Below are positions 48,676-61,366 of a DNA stretch of 64,000 bases, piece by piece. A model generated the notes under the pieces. It saw nothing but the letters and a program-made list of their open reading frames with translations, had not been told where the DNA came from and made no database searches. The stretch comes from Eulemur rufifrons (taxonomy: Eukaryota > Chordata > Mammalia > Primates > Lemuridae): contig NC_090997.1 of NCBI RefSeq assembly GCF_041146395.1, positions 40,651,501 through 40,715,500 on the forward strand, written 5' to 3'. Each line of letters opens with the position of its first letter. Position 1 is the stretch's first letter. A program made the translations under genes and the position numbers.

Positions 48676-50453
48676 ACTGATGTTCAATGTAGTTAATGAT
48701 TTTCACAAAGTCACACCCTAGAAATCAGCAGCAGAGCAGGACTAGACACCAATTTACACCCCCTTAATACAAATTAAATAATATAGCAGTAGCAATGTTA
48801 AAAACTAATTGATATAATTCAGGTGACAGTCTGAAACATAAGCCCACTAACATTTATACAGAGTTTTATTACTCAGAAACCTAATTCTCTTTTAATTCTC
48901 CTAACTCCCCTATCAAGTATAAATTAGTATCTCTCTTTTACAGATTATAAACCTTGTTGCTCAAAGAGAATAAAGGAAAAAATAGTTTAAGTTGGAAAGA
49001 GATCTGTTAAAGATGATCTGCCCTCTAAAAGAATGCTTCATTTTGCAAAAAGATGCACTGTAGAATTTCATTCAACAATAGAAAATTTAAAAATGCAATT
49101 CAATATTCCCACAACTTTTCAGATAAATTCTTAGGGCATAAAGCAAGTGTTCCGTTAGTACCAATTCATCCAGATTCCATCCCTCATTTTGCCTTTTATG
49201 AAAATACTTCTGAGGTCCAAGTATATTAGTATAACAGAATAATTTACTTTCTTTCCACATATTTCGGGTTTATGTGGGTGTGTGTGTGCGTGTGTATTGT
49301 GTGTGTGTGTGTAATTTTGTTTTGTTTCAATTTGAGAGGATTTACCAGTCTTTAAGGTCTGGGTCTGCTTTGAACAAATCTAATAACCCAGAAAGTTATG
49401 TAGATTAAAAAACAAACAAACAAACAAAAACCCCTCAGGGTAAACAAACAAAAAGTAACAGGAAAGAGAAAGGACAACTATATTTAAAAATAATTAGCTG
49501 GGGAAAGAGCAAAAGTTATCCCATGAAATTCTAACAATTTACAACAATACCCTGCCTGAAGCTGAGATCGGTTTCACAAGCAAGCTATACTTCTGACAAT
49601 CCAAAGGAGAGGAAAAGTTGAGTAGCCCTCGTCTGCCTTAAAAGTCTGTAGTCAAAAGAGTTAGGTGGAGAATTTCATTGAGTTCTTCTGTAGGTTCCAA
49701 AGAAAGCAGAGTCTGAAATAAAGTAATGAGTTTCATGGAATCATAAAGATGATGATTCCCAGTAGCTATGGTACCATTACGATAGTAATCCTAGGTGCTA
49801 TGACTTTTCCCTTTCCAATAGTATAGTGTCCTTATGAGCTTGCACTTCACACAGCTGAGGAATAGAGAGAAGGTACCCACAAAGGCTTGTAGAGAGTACT
49901 GTCAAATGAGTCTCCCGTAATTTTGACTGGCCTAGCAATTGTTTCACTTGGCATCCTAGTTAAGATTTTTATCAAACTTAGTTAAGAATACCCCAGTGCA
50001 CAAGATGATTGCCTGGGGCAGAGCACAATATGTTATAGGAAAAGAGGAAACTAATCCTCATTAATGAATTGAATCCAAATAATTTACAAAGTTAGCAATT
50101 GAAACAAAAGGAAACTTGACTTATCACAGTGAACTTTAAAAAAAATTCCCAGAGTATTATCAGAGGGAAATATCTCTTTTTTAAACATTCCAGGAATAGG
50201 ATATCTGGTCATAGTTTGTGAAATCTTCATATTTTTTTCCAGTAGCTTATAAACTGCTAATTTGTCTGGTTTAGATATTGGCATATTTCCTCTTCAATAA
50301 ACTCCAATGAAGCAAATACAAATGTCTACCATGTTTGCTAAGTATAGCCTTTACATCTACTTACAGGGAATTCATAGGCATGTGAAATATGAAATTTATC
50401 ATATTTGATGACTCTAAGAATTAGAAAATCTGGGCCCACAAGATATACTCAAG
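48676..50453. other. Unassigned DNA
   Basis: It contains a TG-rich run (49273-49313) and AAAC repeats near 49410-49452. Parts near 48690-48760 and 48860-48970 may be MIR-like, but too diverged to call. Confidence 0.4.
49273..49313. repeat. (TG)n microsatellite
   Basis: An interrupted TG dinucleotide run. Confidence 0.9.
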
Positions 50454-50459
50454 ATACCT

Positions 50460-50813
50460 TGTATGGTCTGATTATTTGTGTTTCCCAAAATTCATATGTT
50501 GAAATCTTAATCTTCAAAAGAGTGCTATTAGGAGATGTGGCCTTTGGAAGTGTTGGGGTCATAGGGGCAGAGCCCTCATGAAGGGATTAATACCCTTATA
50601 CAAAAGGCCCCAGAGAGCTGCCTTTCTCTTTCTACTATGTGAGGACACAGAGAGAAGGCACCTTCTATGTAAAACAGGCCCTTATCAGACATAGGATCCG
50701 CTGATGCTTTCATCTTGGACTTCCCAGCGATCCAGAACTGTGAGAAATGTTGTCATTTATAAACCACTCAGTTTATGGTATTTTTGCTATAGTAGCCTGA
50801 ATGGACTTAGGCA
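50460..50813 (+). mobile_element. Solo MaLR LTR (MLT1-like)
   Basis: It starts TGTATGGTCTGATTATTTG and carries AAAATTCATATGTTGAAATC, CCCTCATGAAGGGATTAAT, TATGTGAGGACACAGAGAGA, TCTTGGACTTCCCAGC and AGAACTGTGAGAAATG. It ends CTTAGGCA. ATACCT occurs on both sides (50454-50459, 50814-50819), matching the expected short duplication. Confidence 0.88.
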
Positions 50814-50819
50814 ATACCT

Positions 50820-52378
50820 TAAGTGAATGTTTTTCTACCACAGCTAGATAGAATACTCTTTGGAAATCCAATTAAAAATTTCTTCCATTCCTGAATCAAT
50901 TATAATAATATCATAACTAGAAACTCATAAAAGTAAACTGATTTACAAGAAGAAAAATAAAAGTCTGGAGTTTTTTCTACGTGTGATGCATTTACCACAG
51001 AGACTTTTAGTTTTAAGGTCAAGAAAATTTGTCTGGTACAAGAATGCATACTATACAACACAAGCACTAATGCAACAGCCATTTTTATCAAAATAGAAAG
51101 TAAGTTAATTGATTACAGGAAAAAGCCCTAAAAAGAAGGTTTACTAATGTAGTAATTAGGAAACATAAGTGTGCAACAAATTATCTACAAATATAACAGT
51201 ACTAAATTTGTTTTTAGGACTTAAACCATGCATGCATAAATAGTAGAATATTTATAGGCAATCTATAATCTTGCAAATTGGAGAGGTGTTTTTTTTTTTT
51301 ATCAGAACATTGAAACACCCTTAACAAAATTTTTTAAAAAAATAAAAAAGAAAAGAAAATTCATAGGATCTTAGGTTCCAAGTAGATCACCTGTATCTTC
51401 AGTGTCTTCAGTTAGCATCATATTTAAGTTATTCTAGGAAGAGAAAAATCCACTAGAAACTACTACGGAAAATGCTTTAACAATCCATCCCTGAAAGGCT
51501 ACCGCAATTGTTGATTATAAATTTTAATTTTTACACACTTACTTTTTCTCAAAACTAACTAAAATTAATCTCCTGATTCATCTAGATGGAGATGAACAGC
51601 AAGGCATATTTCTATTTAAGAGTTTATAATGCAGAAACTCTGTTTCCTGACATGACCTGAAAATAAGGGTCTTATGTATTACCCATTTTCCAAGTATTAG
51701 AATACACTCACCTTACATCAATGAAATTTAAACTTGGCAGCAGGGGAGAGGGATGGAATCAAAACCATCTAGAAATTTTCTTTAGTCCAGTATTCCAATT
51801 ATGGACATCACTTTGCATAGTACTATAGTCTATGGCAGAGCACGGAGGAGAGTTCTATGGTCAACAGAAAGTGTATTAAATCATCCCCTCAAACTTTGCC
51901 TTTTCAAAGTTGAATAATCTCAATAAATTACACTTTCCTTGGGTCTTATTTATCAACCCTTTAATCATCTTTGAGGGCCTCCTCTGAACAACTTCCAAGT
52001 GTTCATTCTTCTCTGGCTTCTGATTTTTAATAATTTACTTGATCAAATGTCAAAGGAGGTTGGTATTAGTCTTTTAGAATAATTTCAAAAATAGATTTAC
52101 TCTTAAAAATCATGACTTAAATGAAACCTATATAAGTCAAAACATTTAGCTTTACCACCCTCAATGAAATAGGTTACCAAGAGTAAATTTTTTTACAAGT
52201 GTTTCACTATTTATAAAAAAGGGTTTTATTTAAAATATACATTGTAAGTTTACTTCATTTATCTTAACTGTTTGGAGAGGTACCAAAGAAGAAATTGATT
52301 TTGAATGTTTATTGGCTACACTCTTGTTTTAGTAACACTCATTAAATTATGAGTACGAAATGTTTATAGCAAAAATAA
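50820..52378. other. Unassigned AT-rich DNA
   Basis: No recognised element apart from short T and A runs (51288-51300, 51332-51360). Confidence 0.4.
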
Positions 52379-52542
52379 ATTTTTTATTAAAATACACATC
52401 TATTATTGATAGGACCTTTTCATGGGAGGTGCACCTTTTTTTTTTTACTAGCACACAAACCTATTATTGATGTGACTTTTTGAAGAAATGTTGACATATT
52501 TTTTATTAACACATATACCTATTATGATATTTTGGTGGGAAG
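52379..52542 (+). repeat. Degenerate tandem repeat, three units of about 60 bp
   Basis: Three successive units each pass from T-rich sequence through ATTAA/ACTAG and an ACACAT.CTATTATTGAT-like core into a T/G-rich end (starting near 52379, 52436 and 52498). Confidence 0.65.
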
Positions 52543-52888
52543 ATCCTTAACCCCTTGCTCTGAGGCCTAAATGAACAAGAAAAGGAATCCAGCTCCCCTC
52601 CCCATTTTAGCATGGTGCTACCTGGTCTATTTTTTAATGTTTTTTTGTTTGTTTGTTTGTTTTTTCTTTTCTGTCCTCTAAATGGTGTGGGGAGGCTGGA
52701 ATGGAATTGAGACAAGTGGCTTTAATCTACCCAGTCTGGAAACCATTCCAGCCATCTCAGTCTCTCAGATTCACATTGGCCCCACAACATAATGCCCAAG
52801 TTTAGTTGGATGATTCCCAACAACATCATTGGCCTTTCACTGTCCCTAACCAGGGACACTTTAAGCAAAGTAGGAAGATGTTAATACA

Positions 52889-53402
52889 TGTTAGTAAATT
52901 CTTTGACACTCCTCCTATCAAAAAGTATTCACAAAGCTATTTACTTCTAAAGAATAGTGTATGACAGAAATGACCCCATATAACTTCCAAGGCCAGATTA
53001 GAAAAGGTCACTGGCCTTTTGCCTGGCTGTCTCCCTTGGAACATGCACTGTGGGAGCCCCTAGGTGCTGTGTGATATGTCCCACTACTCTGAAGCTGCCA
53101 TGCTGGAGATGTCATGTGGAGAGACCACAAAGAGAAAGAGAGAGATGCCAAGGAGCCTGAGCTCTTTTTGTCTCCAAGTATTTGAATCTTCCCAGACAAC
53201 AGCCAGCCTTACCACCAGACCTATGAGTGAGCAACCTTTGGATGGTGCCAGCCCAGCTTTCAAGCCACCCTAATAGAATAAATAAGCAATCCTTGCTGAG
53301 TCCTGCCCAAATTGCAGCTATAGGAGAAAATTAGACATTGGTATTGTTTTAATCTGCCAATTTGGGAGATGGTTTGTTACATAGCAATAGATAAGCAGAA
53401 CA
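52889..53402 (+). mobile_element. MLT1-like MaLR LTR
   Basis: It starts near TGTTAGTAAATTCTTTGACA. It has CTTGGAACATGCACTGTGGG, CATGTGGAGAGACCACA and TGGTTTGTTACATAGCAATA. It ends near AGATAAGCAGAACA. No clear 5-bp duplication is seen. Confidence 0.7.
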
Positions 53403-53404
53403 CA

Positions 53405-53995
53405 GACCTTATCTCTATCCATAGAGAAAATCCAGTTCCACATAGAAAAAAATTGCTTAATTAGTAGTCTCCATACTTTTTTGATCACATGCACACAATT
53501 ATTAACTTACTCATTGATTTAATACATGTATGACTACAATAATATATTTTGCACAAATACAAATTTTCAAAAGGATGAGCTAAAAGTATAAATTCTAATA
53601 TTTTTTCCCTGTCCCGAAAAGATTATCATGCTCACCCAAATTTGAAAACTTCTAAAATCAGTATGTGCATTATTTAGATAATAGCTTTAGAGTTCCAGGT
53701 GATTAAGCCTGGATTAATCCACTAGTTAGCCTAGTAGTCGGGAACAGATTAAAAGTGCCAAAGTTCGAAGAAGCATATGGTTTATATAATCATTTTTTAA
53801 AATCACTTTAGCAAACAACAGAGACATTTAGAAAGTAAGGAGGCCTTGGAAGATTTAGGTAATGATTTCTTGACTCTGATCTCAGCTATGCAATTAATTT
53901 GTTACAGATATCAGTTAAAAGACATCAATTCATGAAGCATTATTCCTTTCAATAAATTCAATCAGGTCTCAAGAAATTTCTATAATAAGATCTAC
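53405..53995. other. Unassigned DNA
   Basis: No recognised element. Confidence 0.4.
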
Positions 53996-54039
53996 GCCCA
54001 GTCTCTCACATTCAGTGGTGCTTCCTGGAAGTAGACAGT

Positions 54040-54315
54040 GTGCCACAGTGGTCAGATTACCACCTTGCAAAGAGTGTGGCTTGGTGGTGAAATCTTCTGG
54101 AGTGAGCCCACCCACCGCTGCCCCACCTACAGGCTGTGTATCCTTGGGCAACTATCTACTTCTCTAAGCATCAGTCTCCACTTCTGCAAATGGGGATAAT
54201 AATGGCATCTAATTCATATGGTTGCTATAAAGATCAAATCAAGTATGTAAATTCTAAGCACCATTCCTGAACTGGAATGAGTGCTCTATAAATGTTAGCT
54301 GTTGGTTTCTGTTAT
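54040..54315 (+). mobile_element. MIR SINE, sense
   Basis: A near full-length MIR: ACAGTGTGCCACAGTGGTCA, GGCTGTGTATCCTTGGGCAA, TTCTGCAAATGGGGATAATA and GAGTGCTCTATAAATGTTAG. Confidence 0.85.
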
Positions 54316-54499
54316 TATTGTTGTTATAGATTTATGTTTTATAGAATTATGTTTTAAATCTAAGAAATTAGTAAAAAAAAAAAAAAATACACATCCTGCC
54401 TGAAAATGGAATTCTTTCAGTAAAAACTAAGGCAGAAAACTAGCCCAATCCCAGTTTTATACTCACGGAGTCCCTGTCCCCACTCTTCCACCTCAGCCC

Positions 54500-54620
54500 A
54501 CCCTCAAACTATCTACAAATGGGGCAACTGAAGTGCAGAGAAGGGAAATGACTTGCCCCAAATAACAAAGCTTATTAATGACAAAGGCTACACCCAAACT
54601 ACATAAATAGATGCATAATA
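54500..54620 (-). mobile_element. MIR SINE fragment, antisense
   Basis: ACAAATGGGGCAACTGAAGTG and ATGACTTGCCCCAAATAACA match the reverse complement of the MIR core. A further weak MIR-like piece in sense lies at about 54650-54740. Confidence 0.6.
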
Positions 54621-55084
54621 GAAATGCCAGTGTATTCTGGAATATGAAGATGTGGTTCAGTTATGTGGTTCAGTAGTTACATGATCTCAGGCAACATCAT
54701 TTTTCTCTTATGTAAAATGGGAGTCATAGTACACATCATGGTGCTCTTCTGCAGTGCAAATAAAAATATGTATAATATATTGTTTGTTACACAATTGCAA
54801 GGTAGTAACATTCTTAGAAGCCATATTTCTTCATGCCAAGTCTACATACAATACAAGTTACACCACTATTTTTCAAACTCTAGGTGGTAATACATGCGAT
54901 TTGTGGAATCAATTTGGTGGGTCAGAACCAGCATTTGACAAAAATTAAATAGAATAGAATAGAGAAGAACATATTAAGGAATGGACTCTTTCATGTGGTA
55001 AGGTTCAAAATGATTTTGTTTTACAAAACAATACATGTGTGATCATGTAAAAAATATTTTCCCACTAGAAAACATGTTTGAACA

Positions 55085-55215
55085 TCACCATACCACTGGT
55101 TCCCAAATTTCTATATGCCTCAAAATCATCCACAGAACTTGTTATAAATATAGATGTGCCAAAAGAGCAGCTTCTGTTTAAAAAAAAATTCCACAGGACA
55201 TTCTGATACATAAAA
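55085..55215. mobile_element. MER-type hAT DNA transposon fragment (tentative)
   Basis: CACTGGTTCCCAAATTTCTA with CAAAATCATCCACAGAACTT resembles the CAGTGGTTCTCAAACTTTAG / GAATCACCTGGAGGGCTTGT start of a mammalian hAT MER element. The subfamily is not assigned. Confidence 0.5.
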
Positions 55216-55559
55216 AATCAAGACGTTCTGCACAGCAGCACTTCATGAGACTGACAAGTGTAAAATAGAGATATACATTCATACATTCCCTACAGGCATC
55301 TAACAATCTGATTTCTATTTTATTGATAAGATTTGGCTAGAAAATTTTACACATTGAGGAGTGCTTCAAACATTTATTAGAAAAGATGCCCTGAACACTT
55401 CCAAACATTTGGTTAGATCACCAATAAAAAGGGGCAGGAATTGATCAATGAGTCCCTTAAATGCTTTCAACTCACTCTGTAGGGAGCAGTGCTGGCCAAT
55501 TGTGAGTGAAACCAAGCACTGATCTATTCTTATTTTCCCATCTGCAACTCATAGTCTGG

Positions 55560-55965
55560 ATATAAGGCATCACATATCTGTCACTAATTCATTCATTCTA
55601 TAAACATTTATGAAGCACCTACAAAATGTCAAGCCCTGTATTAGAAACTGAGCTTGCAATAGTGAGCACATTGCTGTCGCCTCTACAACTGTTTGGGCAG
55701 GTTAATTCCAGGCCAGGTAACAACACACAACATGCATTACTTGAAATACTGATGCTTTAAAGTTTTCAGATTTAGGACATATCACAGCTGTTAAAATAAC
55801 TTATATATCCATTGTCTCATTAAATCTGTATAGCCATGATTTAACTTGTAAACTTATACCTGAGCAGGTATTAGTTCATTTTATAGACTAAGGAAACACA
55901 AATCCAAAGATATTAAGTATTTTGCCCAAGGTTAAATTGTTAGTAAATGGAGGGGCTAGAATTCA
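55560..55965 (-). repeat. Ancient repeat fragment and MIR, antisense
   Basis: 55580-55670 has AACATTTATGAAGCACCTAC, an ancient mammalian-wide repeat I cannot name surely. 55740-55965 fits a reverse-complement MIR (CATTTTATAGACTAAGGAAA, TTTGCCCAAGGTTAAATTG). Confidence 0.55.
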
Positions 55966-58085
55966 ATCCTGAAAGCCTGCCCAAAATACTATCTCTTTCA
56001 GCTTTGCTGCCTTGCTGTGGCTGACCCTTCCCATTCCCAAGTTGATCATGGATGAGGGTGAGGAGCAGAGTATGAGATATATTTCACTTTCAGTGCTTCC
56101 ATCTGATTGCATTACAGAAAACACAAACTGCTCCATGTATTCAGTCATAAACAGTTTAAATGCAGAAAGAGGGTGCTTACAAAACGTTTCAAAGGGGAAG
56201 GATGTGAAGTTGGAGAGTCTTGGTTTTAAAGTCAGACAACCTACCACGGCTGCAATCCAAAGGTCAAAAAACTGCTGCCACCAAAACACACATCTGCAGA
56301 AACACACTTAGTGGCCCCACAGTGATATAAAAGGGGCTTCTCTGTCATATCTCATGCAAGTTGGCAAAATCTGAATTGCAGCCAAAACCCTAGCTGCAAG
56401 GGAGTCTGGTAATTGTAGTTCTTTGCCTTCTAAGTCCTGAGATCAGGAAAGAATACAGAACGGTGAGAAAAGATGTCAAGTGGCAATGAAAATATTCAAG
56501 GCTAATTTTTATTTTCACAATACATTCTATGGCTCCTGTCCTCCCACAATCTTCTATGCCCTCATTAAATCCAACTTTATCTTTTTGACATGGGGAAATA
56601 ACCTCTCCCTTACCTCCAATGACAATATTGCATTGTAGGACTCAAATCTTAGCCACTTTATTCCTCTTTTTCTTAGTCAGCACCCTACCTGTTGCCAGAT
56701 CCACCCACCTTTAGAATTGAATGAAGTATCACCCTACAGGACATGAAACTTGTTACCCTGCATAGCCACTTATGGGCCAGATGAACCAAATGGAAATATG
56801 GAAAAGTTAGTTCCTCAAGGAGTGAATCTTGACCATGAAAAAAGAAAGACAGGGAGAAAAAAGACAAGTAATTCTCTCTTCTTCCTCTTTCCTCTGTACT
56901 ACTCCAAGGTACAGTGCTTCCTTGCAAACCTAGATAACTCCTTCCTGCTAATTGAATGAGCCTGCTGAACTACCTGTTCCGTTGTTTTGTGGCACACTGT
57001 GATACAGTTGCCAGCATGATAACACACTGTTCCTTACCTCAACATCCTGTGACTGTATCTGGAAAATAAACCATTAGAATCATAATCATTGCTTCAGTCT
57101 CTGCTTTCTAGACAATCGAGGCTAAGTGACTATCAGCACCTGTAAAGTAGGGGTTCTGAGCAGAGCTGTGCTTTGGAAACACTTTGTAACAATCATAGAT
57201 GTTGTTGCTTCATTCAAGTCTGATTGAATAAACAAAAATTGCTAAGCATGGGCCTGGGCATACACGGGTTTCCTTAAGTACCATTTTAGAAGTGCATCAA
57301 CTAGTATAAGTTCAGAACTTGAATCCAGGTACACAGATCTGATCTTCTCCACACACTGCCCCTTGATGACCATGAACTATCTACCAAGTGACAAAGAAAC
57401 TTGTTGCCATTGTGTATTGATAAAGGCTTGTGACATCATTAAGCAGAAGTCACAAACTAGGAGAAAAATGCCAATGAACATGCCTGGGTAGCATAATTAA
57501 ACAGGTGTGATAAGTGTGCAGCACAAGAGGACTAATGAACATTTTAGGAGTTAAAGAAATTTATTCAGAATTTTGTAAGAGGTTAGCATGTCTCATTACA
57601 CTCTTTACCTTTCCTTTCAGACGTTTTCTTCAAAAAAAAAAATTTTTTTTAAGATTCAAAAGCAGCCAGCTGGTAGCATGCACTGTCAGTAAGAAGTGAT
57701 GTAGACCAGGTTAATTGATCACTTTTTAAAGATTAAGTGGCCAATTTTCTGTAACATGACATACAGAAAACAGCTTTGACAACACTAGTTTATTGAATTT
57801 TGACTGCCAACTAAAAATTTAAATCATGCTTATTTTTCACGAGGTAATCCACTCACAATAGGCAATTTATGTGATCTCTTTCTGTAAGAAAAGCTCTGAT
57901 GCTTCCTGAACCTTCTACCCGCTGTGCTGTTACGATGCACCTGCCTTTTGGAAATACGGTTGATAGGAGATGGGTTATTGAAGACACAATTTGCCTTGTG
58001 TGTTTAAGCAAAAATAGACTCTCTCTTGTTGTAAAATCACTGAGTGAGTTCTAAAAGCCTTTATGTCTTATATACAAGCTCAGAT
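55966..58085. other. Unassigned DNA
   Basis: Opposed frames of 99 and 114 codons at 55963-56311 overlap each other and the MIR edge and carry no motif. No repeat is firmly recognised, although 56690-57090 reads like an old LTR. Confidence 0.35.
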
Positions 58086-58089
58086 GCTC

Positions 58090-58230
58090 CAGGACTCATT
58101 TTTCTTACTTTAAAAGTGGGATAATCATAATACGGTATTTTACCTAATTCTCAGGATTATTGTGATGATTATGTGGAACATATAATTGTTTTATCGAATT
58201 GCTATGAATGTGTACTAGTACTATTCAACA
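58090..58230 (+). mobile_element. MIR SINE 3' part, sense
   Basis: TTAAAAGTGGGATAATCATA and TCTCAGGATTATTGTGATGA follow the MIR 3' end. Confidence 0.65.
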
Positions 58231-58280
58231 TTATATGGAAAGTCTGCCATCAGGAGTTATTGGTCATATCATACAACCAC

Positions 58281-58431
58281 TCTTTTTCTTAGGGCTCGCA
58301 CTGCCGCCGCTGGGCTGCCACTGCGTAGCCTTCCTCCTGCTCTTCAGCATAGACGACTGACAGAAATAGCAGCACCGGCGATCCATAGTCAAGGATGGGA
58401 AGTGGAGAGGCTGGGTGGGTTAGGAGAATAG
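58281..58431 (+). other. CpG-dense patch with acceptor-like edge
   Basis: A pyrimidine-rich TCTTTTTCTTAG (58281-58292) precedes about 90 bp with several CpGs, including GCCGCCGCTGGGC and GCACCGGCGATC. One plus-strand frame stays open for 45 codons from 58294 to a TAG at 58429-58431. No donor site or protein family is recognised. It could be an exon remnant or an unassigned repeat. Confidence 0.25.
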
Positions 58432-58489
58432 AGCAAAACTGTGAAGCTCAAGACTTACTCTAGAATCCTTCCTCTTCTCCTTTCTCGAT

Positions 58490-58640
58490 GAATAAGTTCA
58501 ACCTCATCCCTCTTAGACTCCGTTTGCCATTCAGTCAAGTGGGGAAAATAATGGCCTGTGCTGCTATGTTTGGTGATTCCAGAAGGTGGTGTATGTAAAG
58601 TGCTAAGCACACTGGCCCAGATAAGAACTCAACAAAAGTC
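58490..58640 (+). mobile_element. MIR SINE, sense
   Basis: CAAGTGGGGAAAATAATGGC and GTGTATGTAAAGTGCTAAGC match the MIR core and 3' end. Confidence 0.6.
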
Positions 58641-60010
58641 ACCTTGCTCGAGGTGGCCTGGAAAAATCACACAGTGCAGGAAAAAAAATTTACAAATTTA
58701 CAAAATGAACTTCTCATGGAGTCAGAATCCCAATATCCACATATCCCAGTAAAAGTAATATAGAGAGTAGTCCATTTTTGGAAATGAAAAATAGATATCT
58801 CTTTACAGCCTCCTCTTTTGTGGTTTTCCTCAAGTGGCTCTTGAAATCTTAAGTTTATTTAGAAGCCCCATATCTACCTTCTTGATAATGAGAACCATAT
58901 AAGAAAGGCTCAGTACTTTTTATGAAATGTGTCATACCAAGACTTGATCCACCTCCCTCCCAGCTTCCCTCTCATGAGAGTCACCATGGGTTAAGCAGGT
59001 TGGGACTTTGGATAAGAGTCAGAGAATTCACACTGGTTTAATATAGACAAGTAGTGTTAATTAAAGTTTTAATTTGTAAACGATTTTCTGTAGATTTTGC
59101 TGTATCTATGAAGTCCAGCATCCTTATTGCATCAAATGTCTAACTTATTCAGTAAGTATAAAATGGCACCTAAAAGCAGAAATCTTATTGTGACCATATG
59201 CAATGATATTGCAGGCACAAGGTCTAGCAACAGGGCAACATTCTGAAATCAGAACACTCCTGAAAAATCAACAAGTGGTCACAACAGGTATAATGCTCAG
59301 GGCTAGACTGTTCCATGAAGCTTGACCAGCAAAGGATGCCAGTAGACATACTGATTGTCACTCTTTACAAAGGGAAGTGTGTCCATCAGCCCTTTAAGGA
59401 CAATATGACAGAACTTAATCTTTGTGCTTTGTCCTGAAGTATGACAAAATATGACAAACAGACCTTAAATATGACAACAAATACAACAGACCTTAGTCTT
59501 TGTGCTTTTTGTTTTGAAAATTTCTCTCAGGGATTCCCTAGTTCTGAGAGATGTAGCAGATGATAAAAAAGAGTGTAGTCACTACCCAGGACAACTGCAG
59601 TCCTCAATTTAATGGACTGCGAGGTTTGGTTTGCAAGAAAGAGAATAGACCCATAGGTGCTAGCAGAGGTGCCTTCTGCTACTTTTGTCCTTGCCACAAC
59701 AAATGCTGTCAGCACAAGCTGACCCACTGTTCTCAACTCCTCAAGCCCAGGAACTGAGAAGCAGCAGCAGTTCTTTCATTCAAATACTCCCGCTCTAAAC
59801 ATCTGCACTGAGAACATCTCTTTCCTGTTATTCAGTGCTCCTAACTTTATTCAAAACTGGAATTTCTCCACCTGGGTTCTCCTTGTGTGCTTTTTCAATG
59901 AGCTGGCAATCTCTGAGATGCTTCTCTTAGTGTTCTTCATTACTGTTCCCCATTTTAACATCTTCGTTAACATTTTCCCGATTAGATATTTCATTTCATC
60001 TTTCATCTTG
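58641..60010. other. Unassigned DNA with a local tandem duplication
   Basis: 59408-59430 and 59486-59508 are near-copies of ACAGAMCTTARTCTTTGTGC, with a shorter partial copy at 59458-59475. Frames at 59527-59757 overlap on both strands and lack motifs. Confidence 0.45.
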
Positions 60011-60450
60011 AATGAAATGGGATTCATTCATTCATTGACTCACCAAAACTTAACAAGTACCTCCTATGTAGCAAGCATTATTTCAAACACTAAGAATATA
60101 GTAACAAGTAAGATAAAGTTGTTGCCTTTATGGAATTTCATTCTATGGTGACAAACAAACCATAAACAAAGAAATCAATTTATAATACAATTGCAGGTAG
60201 AGACAAGTGTTATGGTAGCATATATTTAAACATCAGGGTACAGACTTAGAGAGTAATTTGGTAAAATTGTTGGAGAAAACTATATTTTAAGTAGGAGGAA
60301 CAGCAAAAAAAAAATCTCTCTAAGAAAGTAACATTTCAACAGCAATAAATAACAACAACAATAATAATAAAGTGAAAGATCAAGAGATGCAAAAATCTGG
60401 AGGAAGAGCTTTCCAAGGAACTGGAACAACCAGCCTCCGCCGTAAAGTGG
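60010..60450 (+). repeat. Ancient mammalian-wide repeat, family unassigned
   Basis: The order of TAACAAGTACCTCCTATGTAGC, a TTATGGAATTTCATTCTA block, ACAAACCATAAACAAAG, and a GGAGGAAGAGCTTTCCAAGG end follows a common old repeat. Its consensus reads TATTGAGCACCTACTATGTGC through GGGAAGAGCATTCCAGGC. I cannot name it reliably. Confidence 0.5.
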
Positions 60451-60946
60451 TGTGTTGGCCAATTTCTTAATTTCACTTTTGTTTTATGTTATATTTGTCC
60501 AAATACCTGTGTCACTTTTCAATTAAAGCTGCTAGTGAAAAGGAGCCTGTTTTGTGTAACTCTTTGAAAAATTTCACATAGTATCAAGGCAAGGGCATGA
60601 GAAATTAAGTATTCATTAAATGTTTTGATGGTGGTGAAGACTATGGATTTCTCCTACCATGAAGTACATACATAATGATAGTTATAAATCCTCTTCAGTT
60701 AAGATCTTTGCCCTAACTAAATAAATACACAGAATGGCAACACAACTGGTTTTACACAAATTGGGATGGGGGGATAAGGTCTGGGGTGCATGGTGCATTT
60801 GAAACATCTGAGAAAGAGACTTTCACAGCTATGGAAAAGGCAACAAAGACCGAATTGCACTAACTTCAAGATGCCAGTTAACCAGAAGTGATTACATAAG
60901 AAACATTCAAGGGAATTTTAATGTGCTGCCACAAACAGGGCAATGA

Positions 60947-61366
60947 AATTTCAAGGTGTACTCTAGTGAAGTCCTAAAGATTTTTACAGCAGCTTTGAAC
61001 AGAGAATGCAAATGTCCAGAAGCTCAGGGAAAGTTATTGCTTTCCTCAGCGAAACATCTACCCTTATACTTTGCTGCGAAACAAGAAAATAGCCAGTGCC
61101 TGTCTATATGGGGACTACCTGTAGGGAGCTCTACCCTCTGTAAGCTCCCAAGAAAGCACATTTCAAGGGCTATTACCCTTATCCTGATTTCCCATTATTT
61201 CACAGGTTTCTTTATGATGCCCCATGCAGAGCTAAGCCTCCTGAATAATCAACCCCAGGGTAGCTGGGGTAAATTAATTTCAGCAAGTAAGTCCTACATG
61301 CAAGTGGAACCTAGCTTTCTAAAGGGCAATGGACCAAGCCTTTCATTTTTCCTTTTTTTCCCCTAG
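60947..61366 (+). other. Unidentified open frame, probably chance
   Basis: About 138 codons stay open up to a stop just before 61367. The first candidate start is GTG, and the frame ends where an antisense L1 begins. No motif, signal or poly(A) site supports it. Confidence 0.12.

Noticed and set aside
55225..55262. A possible U6 snRNA pseudogene, from AGCAGCACTTCATGAGACTG
   Set aside because: Only a few bases resemble U6; the rest of the snRNA is absent.
55963..56311. Opposed frames of 114 and 99 codons
   Set aside because: They overlap each other and a MIR edge; there is no start context, motif or splice signal.
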